The notes: generated by a model not told the origin, from the letters alone. A stretch of 64,000 nt of DNA from UMGS1696 sp045643285 (GCA_045643285.1 JAZUKN010000014.1:43578-107577); one strand, 5' to 3'; shown: positions 25,073-32,534, counted from the stretch's first letter. Program-made: numbers and translations.

Positions 25073-26272
25073 ATGAAATATATCGCAATAATCGGCTACG
25101 GCGTAGTCGGCGGCGGCATCACCGAGGTCATTGACGCAAGCCGAGAAAAAATCGAAACGGCAATCGGTGACAAGATCGATGTAAAATACATCCTCGATCT
25201 GCGCGATTTTCCGGACTCACCGTACGGCGACAGGATCGTACACGACATTCAGCCTATCCTCGACGACAGCGACGTGTCGCTCGTCTGCGAAACGATGGGC
25301 GGCTCTCATCCGGCGTATGAATTTTCCGTTCGGTGCATGGAAGCCGGAAAATCCGTCGTTACGTCGAACAAAGAAGTCGTTGCGAACTACGGCGACAAGC
25401 TCACCAAATGTGCGCGGAAGAACGGCGTATTCTATATGTTTGAAGCATCGGTCGGCGGCGGTATTCCGTGCCTCAGGCCGTTCTACACATCGCTCTCCGA
25501 TGTGCTGATCTCCGACATAAACGGCATAGTGAACGGCACGACGAACTACATCCTCACGAAAATGAAAGAGGACGGGCGCGACTTTGCCGACGTTCTCGCA
25601 GAAGCACAGCGGCTTGGATATGCGGAGCGCGATCCCTCAGCCGACATCGACGGAATCGACGCAAAGAGAAAAATCATCATCCTCACTGCTCTTGCGACCG
25701 GCGTTCTTGCGTCCGAAAACGAAGTATACGCCGAATCGCTCCGCGACATTACGACTGACGATCTCCGCTCTGCCGAAAAGCTCGGCGGCGAGATAAAATA
25801 CATCGCTACATCGAAGCTCGGAACGCCGAACGAAGTCTACGTCTGCCCGATGATCGTGAAAAAATCGAATCCGCTCTCGTCGGTTTCGGGAGTTTACAAC
25901 GCCGTAAGAGTAACAAGTCCGCTCACAGGCGATATAATGTATTACGGACGCGGCGCAGGGCGTTTCCCGACGGCAGGCGCAGTTCTATCGGACGTTGTCG
26001 CCGTTCTTTCGGGAGCAGTTTGCGGCGAAAAGTTGCCGACATTCACGAAAGCGGACGGAATGATACGCGCGTTTGACGACGTGAAATTCACGGTGCTTGT
26101 CAGAACGACGCTCGGCAAGGGTGAACTTTGCGACAGGCTCGAAGCGGTCTCCGACAAGGTCGAAATCGTCGGCGAAAGCGGCGGTGTCACCGAAGCGGTA
26201 GTCACGGGACTCACGAAAGCCGACGCCGACAGAGTGATACCGGACGCACGACTGATACGCATACTTGAATAA
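25073..26272 (+). CDS. hom: Homoserine dehydrogenase
   Basis: A 399-residue NAD(P)-dependent enzyme reducing aspartate semialdehyde to homoserine for Thr and Met synthesis. The N-terminal nucleotide-binding motif is IAIIGYGVVGGGITE. The substrate domain shows VTSNKEVVANYGDKL, FEASVGGGIPCLRP, GIVNGTTNYILTKM and DIDGIDAKRKIIILTALATG with the catalytic Lys. The last ~80 residues look like an ACT-type regulatory domain (FTVLVRTTLGKGELCDRLEA). The third in-frame ATG (25073) is chosen because AAAGGA lies 12 nt upstream and the protein then starts at the Rossmann strand. No aspartokinase, thrB or thrC is adjacent. Confidence 0.95.
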   Translation: MKYIAIIGYGVVGGGITEVIDASREKIETAIGDKIDVKYILDLRDFPDSPYGDRIVHDIQPILDDSDVSLVCETMGGSHPAYEFSVRCMEAGKSVVTSNKEVVANYGDKLTKCARKNGVFYMFEASVGGGIPCLRPFYTSLSDVLISDINGIVNGTTNYILTKMKEDGRDFADVLAEAQRLGYAERDPSADIDGIDAKRKIIILTALATGVLASENEVYAESLRDITTDDLRSAEKLGGEIKYIATSKLGTPNEVYVCPMIVKKSNPLSSVSGVYNAVRVTSPLTGDIMYYGRGAGRFPTAGAVLSDVVAVLSGAVCGEKLPTFTKADGMIRAFDDVKFTVLVRTTLGKGELCDRLEAVSDKVEIVGESGGVTEAVVTGLTKADADRVIPDARLIRILE

Positions 26273-26274
26273 CC

Positions 26275-26315
26275 GTCATAACATGACCGTCATACAATGA
26301 CAGTCATGTTATGAC
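26275..26315. promoter_or_regulatory. 13-bp inverted repeat after hom
   Basis: GTCATAACATGAC (26275-26287) and GTCATGTTATGAC (26303-26315) are exact inverted repeats around 15 nt that again contain GTCAT and ATGAC. No T-tract follows, so it is a weak terminator at best. It may be an operator or RNA hairpin between hom and the 75-residue gene. Confidence 0.55.
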
Positions 26316-26365
26316 CAAAGCCGCAAAACGCCTGCGCCGCGCATTTATCATACTTCGGAGGAAAA

Positions 26366-26593
26366 ATGAACGGTATACAGGCTATACGGCGCGAGGACGG
26401 GCTATGTGCAGTTATGTTCTCGGGCGACGGATTCAAGTGCGGAACGGCGGCAGAGGTGCTGTCAAGGTTTGCGAAAAACGGGCTTGACGCAAAGCTCGTC
26501 TCGCTCGGCGACACCGGAATGACGGCGGTTTTCTCAGGAAAAGACGCGGATCTCGCGTGGAAAATCGCAAACGAAATGATAACGGAAAAATAA
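26366..26593 (+). CDS. Small protein of unknown function, possibly ACT-like
   Basis: A 75-residue protein with an alternating strand/helix pattern (AVMFSGDGFKCGTAAEVLSRFAKNG, then LVSLGDTGMTAVFSGKDADLA). The pattern vaguely recalls a single ACT regulatory domain, which would fit its place after homoserine dehydrogenase, but no family is recognised with confidence. CGGAGG precedes the ATG, so translation is likely. Confidence 0.65.
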   Translation: MNGIQAIRREDGLCAVMFSGDGFKCGTAAEVLSRFAKNGLDAKLVSLGDTGMTAVFSGKDADLAWKIANEMITEK

Positions 26594-26696
26594 AATTATA
26601 TTACAGGAGAATGCTTTTTGACATTTAATTCAACGGATTCGGTCGGCTGACTCTGTATTTCATAGCTGATCGAAAAAACAAAAAGGAGATACAAAA

Positions 26697-27326
26697 ATGA
26701 ATAAAGACAATCTGATTATCAGACCTACAACACCGAACGACTATGAGGCAGTCGAAAAACTTGTCCGCGAGAGCTTCTGGAATGTCTATCGCCCGGGTGC
26801 GCTTGAGTATTATCTCATCCACGTCATGCGCGACAGCGAAGATTTTGTGCCGGAGCTTGACTTCGTTATGGAAAAGGACGGCGAGCTGATCGGTCAGAAC
26901 GTGTTCGTCCGTGCGAAGATCAAAGCCGATGACGGGCGGGACGTGCCGATCATGACAATGGGACCGATCTGCATACGAAACGATCTCAAGCGTCAGGGGT
27001 ACGGAAAAATCCTGCTCGATTATTCCCTTGAAAAAGCGAAAGAAGCCGGTGCCGGCGCGCTGTGCTTTGAAGGGAACATCGCGTTCTACGGAAAGAGCGG
27101 ATTCACTTATGCCTCACGCTACGGGCTGAGGTACCACGGACTTCCCGAGGGAGCCGACGCATCGTTCTTCCTCGCAAAGGAGCTTGTACCCGGATTTTTC
27201 GACGGGATCACTGGCGAATACGCGACGCCGGACGTTTATATGGTCACCGAAGAAGACGCGAACGAATTCGACAAACACTTCGAGCCGAGAGAAAAACTGA
27301 GGCTCTCGGGACAACTGGAGAAATAA
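26697..27326 (+). CDS. GNAT family N-acetyltransferase
   Basis: A 209-residue acetyl-CoA-dependent transferase. LIIRPTTPNDYEAVEKLV starts the fold and IMTMGPICIRNDLKRQGYGKILLDYSLEKAKEAG carries the acetyl-CoA pyrophosphate-binding R/Q-x-x-G-x-G/A segment (RQGYGK). LCFEGNIAFYGKSGFTYASR matches the late strand where many members bind substrate. AAAGGAGA precedes the ATG. It is a single gene ended by a strong terminator. The substrate is unknown. Confidence 0.92.
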   Translation: MNKDNLIIRPTTPNDYEAVEKLVRESFWNVYRPGALEYYLIHVMRDSEDFVPELDFVMEKDGELIGQNVFVRAKIKADDGRDVPIMTMGPICIRNDLKRQGYGKILLDYSLEKAKEAGAGALCFEGNIAFYGKSGFTYASRYGLRYHGLPEGADASFFLAKELVPGFFDGITGEYATPDVYMVTEEDANEFDKHFEPREKLRLSGQLEK

Positions 27327-27330
27327 GAAA

Positions 27331-27356
27331 AAAGCACACCGTGAGGTGTGCTTTTG
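27331..27356 (+). terminator. Terminator of the GNAT gene
   Basis: AAAGCACACC and GGTGTGCTTT form a 10-bp stem with a GTGA tetraloop, followed by T residues. Confidence 0.92.
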
Positions 27357-27358
27357 TA

Positions 27359-27624
27359 ATGATGTTCTGCTTCGCAGAATGATGTTCACACTTCGTGTGA
27401 ATGATATATTGCTTCGCAATATGATATAGTTGCCTGCGGCAAACATTGAGGAAGAAAAAACTCCACTGCGTTACGTTTTTTCAATTATTTGAAAAAATAT
27501 CGAAGATATTTTTTCTTCAACAATTTTCGACGAAGTCGAAAACATCATATCGCAGAGCGATATATCATGCGGCGAAGCCGTATATCATTTGCGCGAAGCG
27601 CAAATATCATTCTCGCACAGCGAG
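27359..27624. repeat. Array of 11 different hairpins with inverted central symmetry
   Basis: Consecutive small perfect hairpins with unrelated stems. The left part has TTCTGC/GCAGAA, TTCACAC/GTGTGAA and ATATTGC/GCAATAT, each with loop TTC, plus TTGCC/GGCAA, joined by ATGAT. The centre has two A/T-rich hairpins in the GAAGAAAAAAC ... GATATTTTTTC block. The right part has TTTTCGAC/GTCGAAAA, ATATCGC/GCGATAT, an ATGCGGC stem and ATTTGCGC/GCGCAAAT, mostly with loop GAA, joined by ATCAT. The right half is thus the same unit type on the opposite strand. The array abuts the stop codon of the lipid-kinase gene. Confidence 0.75.
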
Positions 27625-28506
27625 TCAGAAGTGCATTTCTATTGCGCCTTCGAGTATTCCCGCACATCCCTCTTTCATCGCGCCGCCGCATTCGCCGTCT
27701 ACCGTCCATGAAATATCTTCTACAGATGTAAAACGAACACTCTTTGTGTGTTTGAAGATTATGTATTCGCTTGTCGTGTCCTGCGCGAGAAGTGCAGATA
27801 CGAGTTTCACGTTGTCAGCCGTTTTTTCGGGCTTGCGGACGAGGATCAGCTCCATAAATCCGTCGGAGAGAGATATTTCTTCTTTGAGCTTCAAGTCAAA
27901 GCCGCCGACGTGGCGCGTGTTCGAGATCATCCCGTAGAGGAAATCTCCCTCGACTTCTCCGTCGTCGAACGATATTTTCATGTTGATCGGCTTGATCGTC
28001 GGCAGTGATTTTATCCCCTCAAGTATGTATGCGCCCCAACCGAGGGCTTTTTTCATGTTCTGCGGCGTGGAGTAGGACGCTTCCGTGAACGCACCGAACG
28101 CGGCAACATAAACGTAAGGCTTCGAGCAGAACGTGCTGATGTCGGTTTTTTTCGGCTCGGTCGAGATGATAGCGCGTGCGGCTTCAATAGGTGTGGTCGG
28201 GATGCCCCAGCTCTTTGCGAAGTCGTTCGTCGTGCCGGACGGAATGTACCCGACTGTCGGGCGCTTTTCTATGGACAGGACACCGTTTATCGTTTCGCTG
28301 AGAGTACCGTCGCCGCCTGCACATACAACGGTGTCGTATTTTTCGCCGTGGTCGACGATGTATTCGGTAACGTCGCCTTTGTGTTGGCTGATGTGGACTG
28401 AGACAGAATATCCGCCTTTCTCGAAAATGTCGAGAATGTCGATGAGATGCGGCGTCATTATCGCTTTTGCCGTTACGGGATTTATGATCAGAAGCAGCTT
28501 TTTCAT
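27625..28506 (-). CDS. Diacylglycerol kinase / YegS-like lipid kinase
   Basis: A 293-residue soluble kinase of the DAGK catalytic family. LLLIINPVTAKAIMTPHL at the start, VVCAGGDGTLSETINGVL (GGDGT at residues 64-68, nucleotide binding) and VGYIPSGTTNDFAKSWGIP are the conserved motifs. Members phosphorylate diacylglycerol or related lipids at the inner membrane face. The ATG at 28506 has AGGTGA 5 nt upstream; a longer start 24 nt earlier has none. A TCTAC-N4-GTAAA palindrome (27719-27732) lies in the coding region. rpsU and its terminator are just upstream. Confidence 0.93.
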   Translation of the reverse strand: MKKLLLIINPVTAKAIMTPHLIDILDIFEKGGYSVSVHISQHKGDVTEYIVDHGEKYDTVVCAGGDGTLSETINGVLSIEKRPTVGYIPSGTTNDFAKSWGIPTTPIEAARAIISTEPKKTDISTFCSKPYVYVAAFGAFTEASYSTPQNMKKALGWGAYILEGIKSLPTIKPINMKISFDDGEVEGDFLYGMISNTRHVGGFDLKLKEEISLSDGFMELILVRKPEKTADNVKLVSALLAQDTTSEYIIFKHTKSVRFTSVEDISWTVDGECGGAMKEGCAGILEGAIEMHF

Positions 28507-28596
28507 AGCATTCACCTGCGTTTTTTTCAATTATATTATCATAAATGAAAATAATGTCGACGGATCGGTTATAAAAATGTAAAATAATTGTAAATA

Positions 28597-28631
28597 ACAA
28601 AAAAAGAAGCCGCACCATGACGGAACGGCTT
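28597..28631 (-). terminator. Terminator of rpsU
   Basis: Read on the minus strand: AAGCCG and CGGCTT form the stem, followed by CTTTTTTTG, 15 nt after the rpsU stop. Confidence 0.85.
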
Positions 28632-28645
28632 GATTTTTGAAGCGA

Positions 28646-28822
28646 TTATTTGAATTTACGCTTTCTTGCAGCTTCGGACTTTTTCTTTTTGCGAACGCTC
28701 GGCTTTTCGTAGCATTCTCTCTTGCGAAGCTCAGCCTGGATGCCGGAACGCTGACACATTCTCTTGAAACGACGAAGAGCACTGTCAAGCGATTCGTTTT
28801 CCTTGACTCTGATTTCTGCCAT
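28646..28822 (-). CDS. rpsU: 30S ribosomal protein S21
   Basis: A 58-residue basic protein starting MAEIRVKENESLDSALRRFK and ending in a Lys/Arg-rich tail (KKKKSEAARKRKFK), exactly as bacterial S21. It sits on the small ribosomal subunit near the anti-Shine-Dalgarno end of 16S rRNA and helps initiation. GGGGAGGG is the ribosome-binding site. It is a single gene between a perfect promoter and a terminator. The unusual palindrome cluster begins about 55 nt upstream of this promoter. Confidence 0.98.
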   Translation of the reverse strand: MAEIRVKENESLDSALRRFKRMCQRSGIQAELRKRECYEKPSVRKKKKSEAARKRKFK

Positions 28823-28882
28823 CTGTATTCCCTCCCCTCGCTGAAAGCAAAGGTAAATAAAGTATCAATTTACTTTCAAGAT

Positions 28883-28911
28883 ATTATACAACAGAGAAAG
28901 ATATTTGTCAA
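28883..28911 (-). promoter_or_regulatory. Promoter of rpsU
   Basis: On the minus strand TTGACA (28911-28906), a 17-nt spacer and TATAAT (28888-28883): perfect consensus, about 60 nt upstream of the start codon. Confidence 0.92.
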
Positions 28912-28966
28912 GGACTTTTTGTAAAGAAAGCAAAATATCGGGAAAATAAATATCAGGGGGTTAAAT

Positions 28967-29822
28967 ACTACACATGTAGAATATGAAATTTCTACATATG
29001 TAAAGCGAATGAAAAACTTCACACAGGAAATACTAACGAAGTTTTTGAGTTGCTCTACATGAGTAGAACGAAATCAAAAAAAGCTTTAGAAAAAGGAGAA
29101 AACGAATCGTGAAAAAATCATAGATTCTACATTTGTAAAGAAAGAGAAACGTCTTGGATACAGAGCTATCAAGAACAATGAAAATTGATTTACAAATGTA
29201 GAATAAATCAAAAAACATACTGAAACGTTAGAAGAAGGCGGATAATTCTACAAATGTAGACTATATGAAATGAGCTTGTTCAACTGATGTAAAATAAAAA
29301 ATGTTATATTCTACATATGTAAAAAACTGACATTCTGGCTCTACAGGAAGTAAAACGAACTAAATTGACGGCAGTAAGCTCTACAAATGTAAAAGCTGAT
29401 CAGAGGTAAAATCACCGGGGATTTCTTCAGAGTATTTGCGGTGCAAGAAACTCTACAAATGTAGAAAACAATATATTGTTATTTAGGTGATGACAATGCG
29501 AAAATGCTCTACAAAAGTAAAACATATGAAACAATTTGCTGGAGTTATATACGAAAAGGGATCGGATGACTCTACAAAAGTAAAATAAAATTTGTTGAAT
29601 TTTTTGGCAGTCTACTCTACAAGCGTAAAACAATTTTTTGAGTATTCAGTTCTATAAAACTTAAATCACTTTTATGCTATTTTTGATTAAACTCTACAAA
29701 AGTAGAATATATTGTTTTGGTTGTTTCTCTTTCTGTTGTCAAACACTACAAAAGTAGAACAACTCGTTGAAAATTTTACGTTTGTAGAACTTGCTGTTTT
29801 TCAAATACTCTACAAACGTAAA
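28967..29822. repeat. Cluster of 19 TYTAC-N4-GTARA palindromes with unique spacers
   Basis: AT-rich, apparently non-coding 856-bp stretch. 14-nt palindromes start at 28967, 28991, 29054, 29126, 29189, 29247, 29280, 29310, 29340, 29380, 29452, 29508, 29571, 29616, 29651, 29693, 29745, 29775 and 29809 (29280 and 29651 are degenerate; 29340 has a 5-nt centre). Typical members are TCTACAAATGTAGA and TCTACAAAAGTAAA. Start-to-start distances run from 24 to 72 nt and the sequence between copies is unique. Most copies have a preceding C or AC and a following AA or AAC. Possible roles are a multi-site protein-binding locus or an RNA with serial hairpins. It does not fit a CRISPR array because spacer lengths vary widely. 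Confidence 0.85.
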
Positions 29823-29827
29823 ACAAA

Positions 29828-30469
29828 CTACATTATTTCTTTCAGTTCAGTCAGGTTTTTCACCGTAATATCAGGCTCTTCGGCAGGGCAGTGCGGCTTC
29901 TGTCCGATCGCCGTTCCCGTCAGGACGCGCGCCGTGTGCATTCCGAGCCTTTTCGCAGGTTCAATGTCATTGTCGAGTCTGTCGCCGATCATCATTGCTT
30001 CGTCAGACCGACATCCGGCTTTTTCGAGTGCGAGCGTGAATATTCTTTCGTCCGGCTTCTCGCACCCGACCTCAGCCGACGATATGATAATGTCGAAATA
30101 TCTCCGTATCCCGTATTTTTTCAGGCGTCCGTCGAGTCCCGGTTTCTGATTTGCGATGATTCCGAGCCTGTATTTTTTCTCAAGTGATTCAAGTGTGTCT
30201 TTGATGTCCGCATAAAGGCACTCGAATTTCGGACGGTACGGCGCGGCGTGGTCGAATCCGAGTGAAAGTACAAGATCCCTGTATGACGGTTGGAAGTCGG
30301 CTGTCCGTTCGATCAGTCCCGTGATTATTTCTTCTGCAGTGATCGGCGTTAGTCCGGCTTTTCGGCTTATCGAAAGCTGTTCTTCGGCTCGGTGCATCCA
30401 CACGGGCATTTCGTCAACGAGCGTACAGCCTACGTCGAAAAAGAGCCATTTAATACTGTTTTCTTCCAT
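29828..30469 (-). CDS. HAD-superfamily hydrolase (subfamily IA type)
   Basis: A 213-residue cytoplasmic phosphatase-like protein. Motif I is FFDVGCT, with nucleophile Asp12 but Gly instead of the usual second Asp two residues later. A helical cap follows (about residues 20-95). Motif II is seen as IIANQ, the motif III Lys is in CEKPDERIF, and motif IV is MIGDRLDNDI. Loss of the second Asp (acid/base) occurs in some HAD members and may change or slow phosphatase activity. It is cotranscribed with the SIMPL-domain gene (2-nt gap upstream). Its 3' end touches the palindrome cluster. Confidence 0.88.
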   Translation of the reverse strand: MEENSIKWLFFDVGCTLVDEMPVWMHRAEEQLSISRKAGLTPITAEEIITGLIERTADFQPSYRDLVLSLGFDHAAPYRPKFECLYADIKDTLESLEKKYRLGIIANQKPGLDGRLKKYGIRRYFDIIISSAEVGCEKPDERIFTLALEKAGCRSDEAMMIGDRLDNDIEPAKRLGMHTARVLTGTAIGQKPHCPAEEPDITVKNLTELKEIM

Positions 30470-30471
30470 TC

Positions 30472-31125
30472 TTATTCTATCTCCCAGACAAACATCGCGC
30501 TGTCGCTCACAGTGATGTCGTCTGGATTGAAGCTCATTTTGGCAGACGCGCCGAGTGCCATACAGCGGTCTTCGACTGCAAAATTCGTGCGCGAGGAGAA
30601 GTTGTGCTCGGTCATGCCGTACTCGACCGACAGCAGTGTAAGCACCTTTGCTCCTGTCGCGGCGGCGAGGATGTCGGCAGTCTCGCGTGCGTTCTTTGCG
30701 GCGGACTCAAGAAGCTGTTTTTTCGCCTTGTCGCGGTCCTTCACCGTGAAGCTGATGTTCAGCTCCGGCTCGGCTACCGATTTTGCTATCGCCGACAGCA
30801 CGTTCGGGAGCCGTTCTGTGTCAAGCGCGAATTCGAGTCTGATCTGATTTACGCAGACGTACCCCGTGAAGACGTTCTTGTAATTCCCGTGTTCGTCGCG
30901 TACACTTTCGTATTCGGTCGAAACATTGTACGACTCCGTTTTTATGTCTTTTTCGACAAATCCGATGGTCAGAAGCGCGGCTGTCAGCCCGTCAAACTGT
31001 TCCGCAGACTTCGATACGGTCTTTTCGTAATCCTTGTCCTTTGCTCTCAGCGTGAGTGATACGACGGCGAGATCGGGCGAGAGCGTCACCTTTCCCGTTC
31101 CTTTTATTGAAATAGTTCTCGGCAT
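30472..31125 (-). CDS. SIMPL-domain (DUF541) protein
   Basis: A 217-residue protein with ISIKGTGKVTLSPDLAVVSLTL at the start, the typical opening of the SIMPL domain, and YVCVNQIRLEFALDTERLPNVLSAIA in the middle. Most family members are exported and linked to oxidative or envelope stress. This one has no signal peptide from the chosen ATG (31125, with AAAGGTC upstream), so it is probably cytoplasmic. It is the first gene of a two-gene unit with the HAD hydrolase. Confidence 0.85.
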   Translation of the reverse strand: MPRTISIKGTGKVTLSPDLAVVSLTLRAKDKDYEKTVSKSAEQFDGLTAALLTIGFVEKDIKTESYNVSTEYESVRDEHGNYKNVFTGYVCVNQIRLEFALDTERLPNVLSAIAKSVAEPELNISFTVKDRDKAKKQLLESAAKNARETADILAAATGAKVLTLLSVEYGMTEHNFSSRTNFAVEDRCMALGASAKMSFNPDDITVSDSAMFVWEIE

Positions 31126-31227
31126 GATTTTGACCTTTCGTTTTTTCTTTATTATGCCATAAATATGCCGAAAAATCAATAAATGCGGACTTCGGCGATA
31201 AAAAAACTCGCAAAAATCTCATAAAAA

Positions 31228-31283
31228 TGTTGATTTCACGCCGAAAATGTGGTATTATGTCAACACACAACAATAAATCAACA
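31228..31283 (+). promoter_or_regulatory. Promoter and candidate operator of the DeoR-type gene
   Basis: TTGATT (31230-31235), a 17-nt spacer and TATTAT (31253-31258). An exact 9-bp inverted repeat encloses it: TGTTGATTT (31228-31236) over the -35 box and AAATCAACA (31275-31283) just downstream of the probable start site. A further TCAACA lies at 31261. The layout suggests autorepression by the regulator encoded next. Confidence 0.65.
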
Positions 31284-31309
31284 TAAAATCGGATCGTCGG
31301 AGGACGGAA

Positions 31310-32071
31310 ATGACATCAAGTGAGAGAAAAAAATACATAATGAAGCTCGCGGTGAACGACGGCATGGTGTCGATACCCGAGGTCGCGGCGCACTACGGCG
31401 TTTCCGTTGAGACGATCAGACGCGACGTGAACTCACTCTGCGCCGAGAAAAAACTAAAAAAAGTCCACGGCGGTGCAGTACCGTTGGACGGCGGAAAAAA
31501 GTCGGACAGCGGCATTGATTACACGATCGGTTCGTACGCCGCAACGCTCGTCGAAAACGGCGACGTCGTTATGTTCGACAGCGGGGAGGCCGCGCAGTCC
31601 GTCGCATCGGAGATTACGGGGGTACGCGGTGTGACGCTCATCACTAATTCCGTTCCGGTGGCATCGGAACTGATGAAGAGGCACCGCGCAGGCGAATTTT
31701 CCGGCAGGATAATCATGATAGGCGGCGAGCTTGACCCGAAGTACGCATTCTCGCGCAGTCCCGACACTCTCGGACAACTCGGGCGGCTCAGAGCGGACAA
31801 GGCGTTCATCACCGCGTCGGGCGTGACAGGCGACGGCGTTTCCTCCGACGGAACATACGAGAGCAGCTTTTCAGCGGCGATGATGGAGCACTCGAAGATA
31901 TCCGTGCTCGTGTGCGAAAGTGAAAAATTCGGCAGGGATTCACTTGCGCGTTTTGCGTCCGCATCGGATTTCAAGGTGATAGTCACCGACTCCGCAAGTC
32001 CCGTTCCCGACGAAATACGGGCGGAAGTCGGGAAAAAGGGCGGAAATATCAAAGTCGTCAAGGCAAAATAA
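31310..32071 (+). CDS. DeoR-family transcriptional regulator
   Basis: A 253-residue repressor. The N-terminal helix-turn-helix (VSIPEVAAHYGVSVETIRRDVNSLCAEKKLKKVHGGAV, residues ~17-55) is the DeoR signature. The C-terminal effector domain (about residues 75-235) is of the sugar-phosphate-binding DeoRC type, with ITNSVPVASEL, MIGGELDPK and FITASGVTGDGVS. Such proteins usually control sugar-phosphate genes, but none lies next to it, so its target may be itself or distant genes. GGAGG precedes the ATG. Confidence 0.94.
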   Translation: MTSSERKKYIMKLAVNDGMVSIPEVAAHYGVSVETIRRDVNSLCAEKKLKKVHGGAVPLDGGKKSDSGIDYTIGSYAATLVENGDVVMFDSGEAAQSVASEITGVRGVTLITNSVPVASELMKRHRAGEFSGRIIMIGGELDPKYAFSRSPDTLGQLGRLRADKAFITASGVTGDGVSSDGTYESSFSAAMMEHSKISVLVCESEKFGRDSLARFASASDFKVIVTDSASPVPDEIRAEVGKKGGNIKVVKAK

Positions 32072-32081
32072 AAATCCGCAC

Positions 32082-32110
32082 TTGCAAAACGGAAAATGAT
32101 ATGGTATACT
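32082..32110 (+). promoter_or_regulatory. Promoter of the 32169 gene
   Basis: TTGCAA (32082-32087), a 17-nt spacer and TATACT (32105-32110), about 60 nt before the ATG. Confidence 0.75.
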
Positions 32111-32168
32111 GATATAGGTTAAGTTCTTATACTCGCGGATCATTCCGCTGTGACTACAGGAGAATAAT

Positions 32169-32513
32169 ATGTCGTTTGTTAAGACTGACTACAAAGTAGA
32201 GGAAAACGGCGAACTGCATACTGAACTGAAGAAGACCATAGACTTTATCGCTCAAAAAGTCAAAGAGAATATCGGAGAGGACAGAAGCGTATGTCTTCCC
32301 GACGATCACATGATAGCTTTCGGGGGAGACGCAGAGAAGCCGGAGTATGTTTTGACATTTGAATGGCAGAAATGCTTCGGAAAACCGAGTATAGTTGTGT
32401 CCCTCGACGACAAATATATCTGGCAGGAATGGGATTTCGGCACAAGAGACAGACTGTGCGGACAGATCGTAAAATTCCTTTCGGAAAAACTGAACGGACA
32501 AAAAAAGGACTGA
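32169..32513 (+). CDS. Hypothetical cytoplasmic protein (114 residues)
   Basis: No family recognised. The protein is soluble and mixed alpha/beta, with DYKVEENGELHTELKKTIDFIAQKVKEN (likely helical) followed by YVLTFEWQKCFGKPSIVVSLDDKYIWQEWDF (likely strands). The start is the only good ATG after the promoter, with AGGAGAATA upstream. It precedes the zinc-ribbon membrane-protein gene by 21 nt and is probably cotranscribed with it. Confidence 0.75.
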   Translation: MSFVKTDYKVEENGELHTELKKTIDFIAQKVKENIGEDRSVCLPDDHMIAFGGDAEKPEYVLTFEWQKCFGKPSIVVSLDDKYIWQEWDFGTRDRLCGQIVKFLSEKLNGQKKD

Positions 32514-32534
32514 CAGTAACGTAAGGAGGTCATT

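Noticed and set aside
29033..29633. Short minus-strand frames with recurring FYxCR or TFVE segments as peptides
   Set aside because: They are just the palindrome read in frame, with no ribosome-binding sites and AT-rich low-complexity sequence between.
28967..29822. CRISPR array
   Set aside because: The repeated unit is only about 14 nt and palindromic, spacers vary from 10 to 58 nt, and no cas genes are present.
32195..32207. Further copy of the cluster palindrome (ACTAC-AAA-GTAGA) at the start of the 114-residue gene
   Set aside because: The centre is 3 nt rather than 4 and the left half is ACTAC, so it is not counted as a true copy.
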